DNA of 64,000 bases from Piper betle. Taxonomy: Eukaryota > Streptophyta > Magnoliopsida > Piperales > Piperaceae. Under the pieces are notes generated by a model, which saw only the letters and a program-made list of their open reading frames with translations, did not search any database and had not been told where the DNA came from. The stretch lies in assembly GCA_033002965.1 (NCBI GenBank), contig JAURVB010013359.1:116388-180387 (forward strand), in the 5' to 3' direction. The position numbers and the translations under genes are program-made. Positions 22,104-34,820 of the stretch are shown here, piece after piece. Every line of letters starts with the position of its first letter. Positions within the stretch are counted from its first letter, which is position 1.

Positions 22104-22889
22104 CAGTTTTAACGATGCTTAGGCTCTTCTCAGGGGGCAAATTACATGCTTACTTATTTCCTCAATACCATTGGGAGGAGATTGTCCATGCATGAATGCC
22201 TTGATGATTATGTAATAATGTGTACCGCTTCCCTTTCATTTTGTTTGCTTGAGTTACAGTGATGTTATTGTAATCCAGTCAAATAACAGTGATGGATGAC
22301 GTCTTCATTTCTGCCCTTCATGCATCTAATATGCCCATATGCTGAAAGCTATATATGTTTGTGATTTGTCCGGCCCCGACCAAACCTTCGCTTGGGCAAT
22401 TTGCAAAGCCTCGAAACAAACCAGCCCAGCGAAGTCAATGGTGACGTCTTACCGTAAGCGTCATCAGGGGCGATATCAGAGAGCTTGTGGCCCGAATATG
22501 ATGAATGTGGTAAGGGGATAAAGATTATTTATCCATTTTTTATAGGAACAGATAATGGTGGGATATCTCCAGTCCACCAAGTTTGATGCTATCTTTATAT
22601 TGCTTTAACTTTATGGCCGGTCCTGTGAAGAACATGTCCTCCATGATGTGGGACAGACGGAACAAGAGCATATAATTTATCGGTGATCACAAGCTCCTCT
22701 TTTGCTCATTTACAAGTGCACAAGCTCGACTTGAATCTTTTACCGTTTACATGATTGAATAGGTATTATTCCGAAGGTAACCATCAAAAGGGAGGTTGCT
22801 TTACGACCGTGATTCAGTTGGTGATAAGCATGAACCCCCGCTAGCTGCAACTTGGTCCGCCAACATGCTCACTTAGTTGACAGTGTGCG
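22104..22889. other. Duplicated spacer upstream of EF-hand gene 2
   Basis: Counterpart of 7773-8567 with scattered substitutions. Nothing else is seen. Confidence 0.6.
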
Positions 22890-22897
22890 TATATAAC
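22890..22897 (+). promoter_or_regulatory. Probable TATA box of EF-hand gene 2
   Basis: TATATAAC, about 100 bp upstream of 22996, at the position of TATATAAATA in copy 1. The A-to-C change may weaken it. Confidence 0.45.
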
Positions 22898-22995
22898 TAG
22901 ATAACATGGCCGGTTCATTCACAAGGCAATCCATCGCAGAGCTCTAAGATTACTGACTAGGTAGAGTGTGAGGAGTAGCACTGCCAATCGAGAAG

Positions 22996-23283
22996 ATGGC
23001 AATAATGGCCATGTTCAGGTCATGTGTGGGAAATCAGACGATGAGCGAGAGTCAGTTCAAGAAGTTGCTCGAGCAGTTCGACACGAACAAAGATGGGAAG
23101 ATAAGCAGGGAGGAGCTGCGCATGGGTTTGAAGAAAATGGGGAAGTGGTTCTGCACCAGGAAGGCCAGGCATGGCCTACGCTACGCAGATGAGAATAGTA
23201 ACGGCTACATCGACCACGACGAGATCGACAATCTCGTGGCTTTTGCTAAAAAATACTGGCACATTAATATTGTTACTTACTAG
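22996..23283 (+). CDS. Small two-EF-hand calcium-binding protein, copy 2
   Basis: Intronless 95-aa ORF and the intact paralogue of 8674-9030. EF loops are DTNKDGKISREE and DENSNGYIDHDE. In the second loop the usual Gly at position 4 is Ser, which is tolerated in many EF-hands. The protein ends YWHINIVTY, matching the length and C-terminal pattern of copy 3. The start is the first Met (MAIMAMFRSC), shared with copy 1. It is probably a small cytosolic or membrane-peripheral calcium sensor; partners are unknown. Confidence 0.9.
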   Translation: MAIMAMFRSCVGNQTMSESQFKKLLEQFDTNKDGKISREELRMGLKKMGKWFCTRKARHGLRYADENSNGYIDHDEIDNLVAFAKKYWHINIVTY

Positions 23284-26130
23284 TTGGTCTTATATATATA
23301 CATAAGGAGCACTAAAACCAAATCCCCACTTTGTTTAGAAGCCTCTTGTGTGTAAGTATATATAATGTATGTGTGTCTAATTTGCATATGCATGGGTACT
23401 TGCAGTATGTAACGTGCAAGAATGTGGCACCTAGGCGTTTTCTACCTTCTCAAGTGTATTAAAGAAGTCCGCCTCGTCTAACTGTGGTATTGTTGGTTTT
23501 CAACTTTTTATGGACATATTATAGTAAGAAAAGTATTGGGTTGCACCACTTGACTGCGCCGAGAGCGGGCCAAGGACATTCACCGATTGGGCACTAAGGC
23601 ATGCACCCAATATGCACCGAGCTCTTGGCTTATGCCACTGGCACTAGGTACTTTAGTACAACTTAATTATTAAGGTGCAACTTCCTTTTCTGCAAATTTT
23701 CTTTAGTCGGAAACTGCATTCAGATTGAAATAAGGAAGCATGTGTGGAGGTATGCTGAGAATAATCTCACATTTAAAAAGATGTTCCTTTCAAAAACCAT
23801 TTAAATGTATGTTGGGTCATCAGTCATGGGTCGTGGGATTTGCAAAAGGCGGTGGAAATAGTCCCACCTTCAAAAAGAAAATATGCCCAACTTAATTCTG
23901 AAATCATATGTGATAATTATTTTGGACTGATCTCAATGCCCAACTTCGCATGCCAGAGCACCACACGACGGCCCAGAAAGAGTTTCTGTGGAGTGTTGAT
24001 ACAGTTAACATGCAAGTATTACGAACTGTAGGAGACACACTGTGGGATGCATTGTTGTAAAACTCGGAATCAGCAGTTAAATTGGATTTTTGAAAATTTT
24101 AAATTGAACCGGTTTCAAATCGATGCATGACTTATTTTGTATTAGTAAATTTAATAAAATTACATATATATTTGTATAGATATTAGTTTATAGAGGATAA
24201 TAAAATTAAAAAATATATATTGAAATAAATCCTTTTGTAAAATTATACTTGACTATAAAATAAAGTATTTTAAAATGGATAATTTCTTTATCTATTGTAT
24301 GATTATCTAATATTAAAATATACAAAATCTGGTAAGAATAGTGATTTATGAATAACTTAGAAATCAATCAAACTCGTTTTGAATCAAACAATTAAAATAC
24401 TGATTTTAATAATTCAATTTATATTTTTTTTACTCGATTTCTAATAGAGTCGATTTGAATAAAACAGCTGAATCGGATTGGTTTAAAACGATTCACATAA
24501 CGATAGTGGGACAACATAAATTGAAAATGCTTCTAGTAACTAGTAATTGGGAGTAACGAAAATTAAACATATATTAATCATAATGAAAAAAGTAACATAA
24601 AGTTAGTTACATTGTATCACCTAGTAAATAAAATAAAATTTTGGTCTAAGTGAAATCACGAATCAAAAATCACCGTGATCTACAAGTTAAACCTAGACCT
24701 TAAAGTTATTAACAAGACGTCGTGTCAAAACACAGCGCTCAATCTTCTTATTGTGCATGGACCGTATTGCACATCTTTTCATATTAATAAAAAAGGAATT
24801 CAATAATGTCCTCTAATTAAAAGTACGAGATTTAATTAATTAAAATATAACAAAAATAAAAATAATAAATCAAATTATTATAGTTTAACTTACTATTCGA
24901 ATTTACCTTTAAAGTCAATCAAAATCTATAGATAAGATATTATATGATTATAGAGTGTCTTGTCATTGTTAAACAAGAGTTTATCTATAAAATTAAAATT
25001 TATATATGATATACATCAATCATATCATGACATCTTAGATAGTATTTATTTATTAAGATGGAAGGGGCAATGGTAATTACCTGAATAAATAGTAACATCT
25101 TTTTAATCAATGATCATACATGAGAAGGTTGTGACTTATAAAAAAATTGTAAGCTTAGCGAAGGATTCCGTTAAATTAATTAATGATTTCTAACGTTCTG
25201 CAACACTTTCATTTTATGTAAGTTATAAAATAAAATTAATTAATGATGTTACGAAAACTAACTGCCTGACTAGACCAGACCATCCTGAGAAGAGTTAGAT
25301 CGTATGCAGTTCACCGTCAAAAAACTACGTCAATGAAACTGTAAATTGCATGGTATAAACATTTTCGAATTGTCGACTCTAATTGTCAACATCGATCTTT
25401 TATATACCACCCGCTTCAGAACAACACTCAATTAAGTTAATTGTTTTTTTTCCAGCTTAGTAGTTTCATACTAAATCTAGTAAGGGGATAAGGATCATGA
25501 TCTAGAAAGAAATCAAGAAAGAGATATGGTCGGGTCGACAGATGTCCATCTTCCAATCATGTAATTTTATCGTGACTGGTGCTGGGAGAACATATTCAAA
25601 GCAAGTAGGACGGTGGATTCCTGACCCCAACTTGTTACCTTACTCGTACTCTCACCACTACAATGCAATTCTAATGGCCTATATATGCATCTGCGCCGCG
25701 AGATCGATGCCAGATACTTATAATAAGTAAGCACTCCGTCAAAAGTAATTGAAGCGTCATCAATTATTCCCGATTCCATCTGACGGCTGACAATAGCTAT
25801 AAGTAACAAGTGTTGATCTAATATCTCGCACAGGACGCGTAGGATGAACGTGAAATTAAAGTGTTTAGCTATTACATATTGGATATGATGAATCACGAAT
25901 GCACTTGGCCATATATATGGAGATCAAAGTGTGTATCGATGGGACGTTAATTGGTAATTACACGAGCACAATCTCTTATAGTAGTACGAATATTGTTTAC
26001 TACATGACCCATGCATCAATCTCTTCAAACTTGCAATCAAAGGAGCATTGCTTTACGACCGAGATTCTGATGCCTCGTGATAAACAAGAACCAAAAACAA
26101 CTCCAACTTGGAGAGGCAGATTACTCTGCA
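23284..26130. other. Duplicated spacer between EF-hand genes 2 and 3
   Basis: AT-rich DNA matching 9031-11014 and 13880-15834 of the left copy. It contains the empty target site of the solo LTR near 25256-25266. Short ORFs at 25542-25896 and 25899-26135 are promoter-region DNA shared with 15400-15840 and show no domain. Confidence 0.6.
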
Positions 26131-26138
26131 TATAAATA
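26131..26138 (+). promoter_or_regulatory. TATA box of EF-hand gene 3
   Basis: TATAAATA about 90 bp upstream of the ATG at 26227. It is conserved in the left-copy promoter remnant near 15837. Confidence 0.6.
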
Positions 26139-26226
26139 GATAGCCTAGGGAAGCCATTAATTGTCTCATCACCGATCAGGTGAGTGTGATAGAGCTAGTT
26201 GTTTATTCACAGTACTAGTTGATAAA

Positions 26227-26517
26227 ATGGCCATAAAGAAGGTGTCGGTGTGCGGAGGGAATCAGGGAGAGGAGATGACGGAGGGGGAGTTCAAGAAATG
26301 GATGAAGCAGTTCGACGCAGATGGGGACGGGAAGATTAGCAAGGAGGAGCTGCGGGCGGCACTCAAATCAATGGGCAAGTGGTTCTGCACTTGGAAGGCT
26401 GGGCGTGGCCTTCGCCATTCAGATAACAATGGAAACGGCTACATCGACCTCGACGAGATTGACAATCTCATCGACTACGCTAAAACTAATTGGGGGATTA
26501 AAATTGTCGCTTACTAG
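26227..26517 (+). CDS. Small two-EF-hand calcium-binding protein, copy 3
   Basis: Intronless 96-aa ORF. Canonical EF loops are DADGDGKISKEE and DNNGNGYIDLDE. Between them lies the same linker seen in copies 1 and 2 (GKWFCTWKAGRGLRHS versus GKWFCTRKARHGLRYA), and the end is NWGIKIVAY. It differs from copies 1 and 2 at many sites, including the N-terminus (MAIKKVSVCGGNQ), so it is an older paralogue and not part of the recent duplication. Codons are GC-rich at third positions. The left segmental copy keeps its promoter but has lost this coding sequence. Confidence 0.92.
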   Translation: MAIKKVSVCGGNQGEEMTEGEFKKWMKQFDADGDGKISKEELRAALKSMGKWFCTWKAGRGLRHSDNNGNGYIDLDEIDNLIDYAKTNWGIKIVAY

Positions 26518-28016
26518 CTAAATCTTAAAAGCTAAATGCTAATTCGTAACCCTTCTCATCTGGTGATTTTTTTTTACGTCTGTTGTCAGATATCACGGAT
26601 AAGATGATCCCTGCATCATGTGTTGTAAAACATATTTTAGTGAAACTTAAGTGTGTGCCTTGGTAATTACAATTCCAAATAGGGAGGCCGTGTACATTTC
26701 TTATTAATATAAAAGTAAGTATTTCGTCCTTTCCCAAAAGCGTGCAATATTCTGCTCACTGCTGCAAGGCCTTGCATTAAGTCTGCAAAACACCCAATAA
26801 ACTACTTGCAAGCAAACATTGAGCACTTAGTAAGTAGATCAAATATTTCATAATTGTCATTGATAGTTAATGGTTGCACTAATTTTTTACAAATCTTACC
26901 ATACACCGTTTTTCAACTTTTATTAAATATATCGTCCATATTATATTTTGAGTTGTGTTATACATGCTTCTATAAAACCCCACTTTCTAGTCACTTTGAA
27001 GGATTTTTAAATATTAAAATGGTTCACTCAAAACGACGACATTAATTTGAAAGTACAAATATTATTTTATTATATTTTTTGTCTTTTGGCGAGAGGAAAT
27101 TTCAACAATGGGAAGTGAGTCACATGCATTGAGGTCTAAAGGGCGTGGCTCTTCTAATCAAAAGGCTGACTCCTTTGTCTTGCCTAAGATTAAAACGTGA
27201 TAGCTGGGACAAAATAGGGGGAAAGACAGAGTCTTTGCCTAGAGTATGGTAGACCGAAGGGGTGACAGCTTCTTTGCCATTCAAACCTCCCTCTCGTTCT
27301 AAGACAAACCAGATCTAATCTTAGTTTGACCAGTCTCCAATGAAATTCCCCAACGCACGCTGCTCAAAGTACGTACGTGTACCCTCCATTGTCGCTCACC
27401 TGAGCTCCACCACAAGAGAAGGCATTCTTTTAGTTTTGTTTGCTGAACCATGTGATTGCCAACTCTCTGCATATGGATGAGCTGACATATATGTACTGCT
27501 AAAGCCAACCATTTCACTCTTAGTCAATCTTCTTCTTCCACACCTCGTGTTTAATGTATGATCATCCAACACAACGCTTATATATGAAACAAAAACGACC
27601 ACAAAATTTAATGAATCAAAAATATATTTAATATGAATGGGTTCGGATTAGATATGGACAGGATATCGTCACGTTGATCAGACCCGAATTTGAAATTTTG
27701 AAAATTTGAAAATTTGAACCTAAATTCTACTTAAATTCAAATCTAAATTTATTCTACTTAAAATAAATATAAAGCAAAAAATATTATTTTTAAATATTTT
27801 AAAATATAATTTTATAAAATATCACATATTTTAGATAAATCACTTTAAATATATATCTGATTTGATTATCTTTAAATTATTATATATCTGAAAATTTTGA
27901 ACATAAGTATGATCCAAAATTAATTTAAATCATATATAAATATGTTATATTTGAATTAGATTTATAGATATTAAATATCAAAACCTATCCTTGTAACTCC
28001 GATTAACTGCATTCCT
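26518..28016. other. Intergenic spacer
   Basis: 3' UTR of EF-hand gene 3, then AT-rich DNA. A segment near 27640-27980 has repeated GAAAATTTGAA-like words and looks like decayed repeat. No gene recognised. Confidence 0.5.
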
Positions 28017-28017
28017 A

Positions 28018-28076
<59 letters not shown>
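28017..28076. repeat. (AT)n microsatellite
   Basis: Uninterrupted AT dinucleotide run of about 28 units. Confidence 0.97.
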
Positions 28077-28078
<2 letters not shown>

Positions 28079-28311
28079 TCCCGGGGCCCGGTCAGCTCTT
28101 GGTCAAAAGTCTAACCAAGATAGAGTCCCACATAGGTCTTGTATGTATCGGATTTCCATGGCCCAGTTTTCTTCTTCATCAGTGGTACTCGAATAAGATG
28201 CTTCAGCTTTGAGGACAAAAGATCATTTGTACCGTGAGGCTTGACTGCAACATTTAATCGCAACAATAACAATGATATATATATACACACGGAAAAGTTT
28301 TTTTTAATGTA

Positions 28312-28875
28312 CAGGTAAAATAAATTTATTGCCCACAAGTTTAATCTGGGTTGTATAATTATAAAGACAGCCTAAATCTATTTTTTGAAAATAATAATAA
28401 TAAATTCCTCTATGGTGCCAGCGGCCACCATGCCCCATGCCAGTCACATCTCGCCACATGCGGCCTTGTCGCCCACTTTCCAAATCCAATCTCGGGGTAG
28501 TCAGACATGGCCGATTGTAACCGAATTGGGCTGTGCAACTATAGATCTAGCCCTATTTTTTTTCTGCGTGGCCGGATCTAACCGTTGTCGACCAAGTCTT
28601 GCCATGCAGCAAAAAGAAAGGCCAGATCTGTAGGCCACCACTGACGTCGGAGGCAGATCCGACCACGAGTGGCTTTTTTTAGCCACTTTGCGGTTGAATT
28701 TGGCCGGTGAGCTGCCAGACATGGCCGCCCACTGTAAGATATGGCCGACACAGCCTCTGTCAATGCCTACGCCGCTGATGCCTTTGGGGAAGGATAGATT
28801 ATTTTTTAAAAAAGAATAAATCTGTGCCATCTTTGTAATCGGATGGCCCAGATCAAAAGACAAAAAATTTTTTTA
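28312..28875. mobile_element. Degenerate fold-back (inverted-repeat) element
   Basis: The left end near 28335-28394 (AATCTGGGTTGTATAATTAT, then AAATCTATTTTTTGAAAATA) pairs imperfectly with the right end at about 28788-28862 on the opposite strand (GATCTGGGCCATCCGATTAC, then a T/A run). The right end is close to the arms of the 54-kb element (GGCCGTCC-GATTACAA-GGACGGCC). The core is moderately GC-rich and non-coding. Outermost bases on both sides read GGTAAAA, GTGGTAAA. It is a decayed family member; no target duplication was found. Confidence 0.6.
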
Positions 28876-30149
28876 CCACAAATCAATTACACACACATGC
28901 ATACTACACACATCCGCCTCGTGGCTGAGAAAATTGGTTGCATTGTAAGATCAACCAGCTCTACATGAGTCCCGTCCCAGCCCTTGCCGTTAGCTTAGAG
29001 TATTGAAGAAAGAAGACAGCATGCAATGGCAGTTTTGTAATCAGAGGTCTGCTGCGCCGTTAGCCCGATCTCATGTGCCACGTGCTCTGGCGCCGATAGA
29101 TCGGAATCGCCAGCTTTGGCCTCCAGAGGAAGGTTAAATTGAGGATATATCTATACCAAGTCTGGTCAACTAAGTGGTCCAGTTCCATTGCTAGCTAGCC
29201 TTCAATGACCATCAATCTCTTAAGCATTTACAGCTAGCTCCTCACCCTTTTGTTCCTCTCGTACATATTATATTATTATTATTATTACTACTACTATTAT
29301 ATATAAAAGTACCATTTCTTGCATTTTACTAGATATGTGCAGCATCAGATGGCCTCAACTTGCAGCTCCCACGTTTGATCCCTTATTCCACGGCATGTAC
29401 CAAATCCGCGAAGACACTAATATTATGGTCTATGTGGTGTAACTCCACATTAGCATGTGAGCATATACATCTCGTTGTACATCAAAATTTTATGTTTAAA
29501 ATATATTGGATGGACATATATTATTTAGTACGCTTATGAGGTGTACTTTCATACATACAAGTCATGATAATGCATGTCTGCAAGACTAGCCCGCAGGACC
29601 TGCAAGCGTTATATTGTACATGTTAAACTAGTCAAGACTCCCGGGTAATGTGCAGGCAGTATATAAGATGATTTATTAAAAAATATTAAGATAAATTCAT
29701 TTAGAGTCGTTGTGCCTAAGAACAATTGACAATGATAAATAAATGCAGTAAAAATGAATAGTTCGGGAAAAAATAAAAAGGGACAAAAGTTATACCTGTG
29801 TTGGTTTTATTATTATATATATAATAATGATAAAAAAAGAATATTTTATTGCTTGAAAAGATCTTATGATCGGAGAGTATTATTTGTTAAAAATTTTATT
29901 GTTATTAATTATGAAAAGAATATTTGTTGTTATTGTTTGTAATATATTGGTTTAAAAATTATAGTTAAAGTCGTGTTAGAAAATCTCAATACTTTGAAAG
30001 AGAAGAGAAGTTAGATAATATACGCAGAGAAGGTAGATAGTATACGCATAGGACGTCTAAATGTCGGCAGGAAAAACAAAAAACGAAAGAGATGGGATGG
30101 ATGTGAATGTTAACTGGATCGACATATACACATACATATCATTCGGTAA
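28876..30149. other. Intergenic spacer upstream of the MAKR-like gene
   Basis: AT-rich spacer with short ATT/ACT repeats near 29270-29300. No gene recognised; the last few hundred bases are presumed promoter. Confidence 0.5.
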
Positions 30150-30157
30150 TATAAATA
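30150..30157 (+). promoter_or_regulatory. TATA box of the MAKR-like gene
   Basis: TATAAATA about 90 bp upstream of the ATG at 30242. Confidence 0.65.
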
Positions 30158-30241
30158 GAAGCCCTCTAGTAAGGCATTGTTACACTACCCGAGGGTTGCT
30201 AATGAGATAGAGGTAGAAGAAAAGAGAGCAAGTTAGAGATC

Positions 30242-30879
30242 ATGGCATGCTTAGAGCACCAGAGCTTCATGAGCCCAAGGATCTCCTTCTCCAACGACTT
30301 CATCGATTCCAATCAAACGATGATCAAGGGCGAGAGGTCGCCCACCCCGCCTCCCGACACCTCCGACTTCGAGTTCTCCGTCTCCGGCTACAACATGATC
30401 GCCGCCGACGAGATCTTCTTCAAGGGCAGGCTAATGCCACTCAAGGAGAACTGCACCACACAGCTCCAGCGCATGACACTCGGTGACAAGCTGCTCTGCG
30501 TCGACGATGACGATGATGAGAAGGAGGTGTCTCATGAGAGGCCGGTGAGGGGGCCGATGCGGTGGAAGGAGCTACTTTGGCACAGAAAGAGCAGCCATGG
30601 GATGAACAAGAAGCAAGAGGCTGAGAGGTCTCCCCTAGGAGGAAGATCTAGCTTCATCACCTCCAATGTTCCTGCTTCTATTAACAAGGCCCCGTCTCAG
30701 GTAATTAAGCGAACTACGTGCGCCTTGATCAGATCATATGTCTTCTAGTTTTAATTCTGAGGATAGTATTCGTATTCATATTAGATTGAGCTGGCAATTT
30801 TTTGAGATTTTACTCATGCAAGATGTACCAAACATGTTTGCAGGAATTGGACATGGAAGAGGTGAGGACTGAGGACTGA
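30242..30879 (+). CDS. Plant-specific MAKR-like protein of unknown function
   Basis: Two exons, 30242-30700 and 30844-30879 (donor CAG/GTAATT, acceptor TTTGCAG), giving 164 aa. The protein has MSPRISFSNDF near the N-terminus and a Ser/Pro/Thr stretch. Then comes FEFSVSGYNMIAADEIFFKG followed by RLMPLKE, a basic middle (MRWKELLWHRKSS) and a short acidic end. The pattern FEFS...ADEIFFxGxLxPL is shared with membrane-associated kinase regulators and BKI1 (compare the gene at 37822). No transmembrane segment or enzyme motif is present. By family analogy it may sit at the plasma membrane and modulate a receptor kinase, but that is inference. Codons are strongly GC3-rich. Its 3' UTR (30880-31243) is duplicated at 15913-16281. 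Confidence 0.85.
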
Positions 30880-32065
30880 TCATCAAGATAAAAGAAGGGA
30901 AGAGCAAGATCATATTCAAGTCTAATGATGGTGTAAATTAAGTTGGAATAGCGTCTCGATCTCTTGAGGGACTATTTTTGAATTGGGTAGTGGATTGGGT
31001 GTGGAAGATCGTATCGTATCTGCTTTGTATTAGATCAATAACCTTCCTGTTGTTGATCAACTCCTACATCTCTGATCTCTTCTTTTAATGACTAGAAGCT
31101 GTAAGACTAATTCTGTAAGTAATGAATCTGGTACGCACCATTCATTCTCTTGACATTTCTGTTCAGTTTGAAACCGCCCCTTTTGTCAACTTAATTCGTA
31201 GACATGGTTCATTAGACGGTCTGCTCTAATTGGATTGCAAATATGTTAGGGAGAAGGTGGATGGGAAAAATATAAATTGAAAATGATCGATAAAAAATAA
31301 AATCTTACCAAATAGAAAGGGGATGATTAAAGGGTCTTTCCTTTCTTCTTTTTTTCACTTTCCTGCTACTTTCTAAAAGTTGGTTTCTGGTTACAAAATA
31401 TAGAAAATGTAGGTTTAGTATATAAGTACCCCTCAAGTTTAATATTATTACATCATACGTCACAAGCTCAATAAATTACAAATTACATCACTTTCTAACA
31501 CTATTTCTTAATTTGTAATTTTAATCATCTTTCTAAAATATTCAAACTTGTCTTTAGTGAGAGCTTTTGTAAACACATTAGTCATTTATTCTTTAGTGTT
31601 TATAAACTTTAACTCAATTTCTCATTCTTCAACAAGATTTTTAATAAAGTAATGTCTCAACTCAATATGCTTCAACCAAGCATGAAAAATAGGATTTTTG
31701 GTAATAGTAATAGCAGACATGTTATCACCAAATATTGTAGTTGCTTCATCTTGTTCGCAAAAAACATCTTTCAAAATTCTACTTAGCCAAATGGCTTCAC
31801 ATGCCGCACTTGTAATGGAAATATATTCAGCTTCATGTGAAGATAATATAATCATGTTTGCTTCTTAGAAGACCATGATATAACCTTGTTTCCCAAGCTA
31901 AAAACATATCTCGATGTGCTCTTCTTATCATCTTGGCAACTGACCCAATCAATATCCGAATATCTAATCAACTTAACCACATTCTCAACTTCATACTTCA
32001 CACCAAAATTCTTTATTCCTTTTGCGTATCTCAAAATTCTCATAGCAGTCATCCAATGAGCTTTG

Positions 32066-32533
32066 TTAGGCTTGTTTATGCACAATATTCAGTCTAGTGT
32101 TTGTAAGATAAATCAAAAATCCAACCAAACTTCTATACATTTGCTCATTGGTTAATTCATCATTATCATCTCTTTTCAATTTCTCATTCATTCCCATTGG
32201 TGTAGACATAGGCTTGCAATTAGACTTGCTCGATCTTTTTAACAAATCATCTATATACTTTTCTTGAGAAATAAATATCTCCCCTTCCTTTTGTTTCACT
32301 TGAATGCTAAGAAAATATCTCATAAGTCCCAAAACACTCATTTTATATTCATTCATCATGGTATTTTTGAAATCAAATAACATCTTATCACAATTGCTAG
32401 CATATATCAAATCATCAACATATAAACAAAGCATGAAAAAGTTGTTACCTTCATTCTTCATATAGAGTGAGGGCTCACTTAAACTTCTATAAAATCCATC
32501 CATCTCCAAGTAATTATCAATCTTACTATTCAT
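32066..32533 (-). pseudogene. Copia reverse transcriptase remnant (right copy)
   Basis: The frame contains MLCLYVDDLIYASNCDKML and EKYIDDLLKR. The catalytic YVDD is kept here but is YVND in the left copy. It is followed by a frame break before the RNase H region. Confidence 0.88.
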
Positions 32534-34436
32534 GCTCTAAGTGCTTGTTTTAGGCCATATAAAATTTTCGTCAATTTGTACACCTTTTCTTCTTGCCCAT
32601 CAATCATATATCCTTGAGGTTGTTTTACATGTACCACTTTTTCCAACTCACAATTCAAAACAGTCGATTTCACATCAATTTGATGCACTTATAGTCTCAA
32701 TTGAGTTGCAATTGCTAACATTGTTTTTATTGTTTCCATCCTTACAACCGGTGCAAATGTCTCATTGAAGTCAATCCCATGTCATTGGGAGAATCCTTTT
32801 GTAACCAATCTTGCCATGTGCTTTTGAATTGAACCATCTTCATTAAACTTTATCTTGTACACCTATTTCAAACCAATCACATCTTTGTCTTTTGGTTTTT
32901 CAGCAAACAACCATGTTTAATTCTTCTCAATCATCTTTATTTCTCTATCCATAGTTTGTACTCATTCTTTGTGTTTTATATTTTCATAAAAGTATTGATG
33001 CTCAGATGCAAGAAAAGCAATATTAGATTCCATGATTTCTTGTAAAGAATGCACCCTTTTTGGAAGATAATTTGTATCAATGTCATACGGCTTTACTAGC
33101 TAATCTCTTTGTTGTATATTAGTAGGTGGAGGTGAGTAAGATGAACTTGGTTCTTCAAAAACTTCATTGATAGGTAGTATTTCACCTTTTGCTTTTTCTT
33201 CTATTTCCATTCATAGTCTCTTCAAATAAGTTTCACAATCACACACTTTCCATGTCTCATTCTCATCAAAGATCACATCTTTTAAAATTACTAGCTTATT
33301 GGTTTTGAGATTTAATAGCCTATTGTCTTTATATTCTTCACAATATCCAATAAAAAGACATTTCTCACTTTTTTTATCAAATTTCCTTCACTTTTGTGAT
33401 GGAATATGAACATATTCAATGCATCTAAAAATTCTCAAAGTACTCACTTCGAGTTTTCTCTTATGCCAAGTTTCACATAAAGTCTTATTTTCCATAGCCA
33501 TTATAGGACATCTATTAAGAATATAGATTGTGATATTTACTGCCTTCGCCCAAAATTTATACGGGAGGTTCTTGTGTGCCAACATGTATATAATTATTTT
33601 AACAACTGTTCAACTTATCCTTTTCTACTACATAATTTTTTAGAGGTCTATAACTCATAGTCAACTCCCTTCTTATGTCATTGTACTCACGAAGTGTCAA
33701 AACTCTTTTGAATTGAATTCTCCACCTTTGTCTGTCCTCAAAGCTTTCAAGTAAAGTCCACTTTATTTTTCAACCATAGCTTTAAATTCAACAAACTTGA
33801 AAAATGCTTATGATTTTTCATAACAGAAGTAAACTCACACCATTCTTGTAAAATTATCAACAAGTTGAAAAATATACTTTGCACCTCTCATTGTTGGACC
33901 AAATAAATCGACATGCACTAACTCAAGTCGGGCTCTTGTCCTCCTTGATGACTCCAAAAATAGCAACCTATGTTGTTTTCCATACACACATCTTTCACAA
34001 AGTTTGTGGTCTTAATCAATTTGTGGTAAACCAATATCATGTTCTTGTATTTCAACAATGCAAGACTTCTAAAATTCAACTGATCATACCTAAAGTGTCA
34101 AAGAACAGATATATCATCACAAGTAATCTTCAACACATAATTATCACAATAGGGCACTTTCAATTGAAAAACTTTACTACTATTCATTTTCACTTTGGTA
34201 ACTACTTGATTGTTACATTTGTCAAGAATTTCACACTCTTTGTTGTCAAAAGTCACCTTGTATCTTTTTTGAAGCAATTGTCCAACACTTAACAAATTTG
34301 TGTCAAATCGGGTACATAATACACATCATGAATAAATTTGGTAGTTCCTTACTTGCTTTGCACCGAAGTCACATATTTGCTACCCATTTCTCTTACTTTG
34401 TCATCTCCAAACTTCACACTAGAGGAGAAATTATCA

Positions 34437-34820
34437 TCAAATTTCACAAAGTTTGTTTTTATTTTCGGTCATGTAATTGTTACATCCATTATCTATATAC
34501 CAAACATCATTATGTTCCTCTTGAGTAAACATAAAAGAATAAAATACATCACCTCTTTCGTCATTTTTTTCAATATAGTGGGTTTTCTTATCTTCATTTT
34601 CAACATAGCCTTGATATTTTGGCTTGTACATACAATTTTTTGGACCATGTACATGATGTGAACATCTCTCACATCTATGATAGCAATTCTTAGCAATATG
34701 ATTGGTCCTCTTGCAAATATAGCATTCTCTTCTCCTACTTTGATTTTGGAATGTTCCATAGCCTTGTCCTTTACCATCATTATAATTTTTTTCTACGTTT
34801 ATAATTTTCTCAATCACCAT
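34437..34820 (-). pseudogene. Copia gag zinc-knuckle remnant (right copy)
   Basis: The frame carries CYICKRTNHIAKNC, a CX2CX4HX4C knuckle, followed by a second Cys/His cluster and the protease-side stretch DVWYIDNGCNNYMT, where a Copia protease normally reads D-S-G. Confidence 0.8.

Noticed and set aside
25542..25896. ORFs upstream of EF-hand gene 3
   Set aside because: Promoter-region DNA shared with the left copy, where the frames are disrupted by an insertion.
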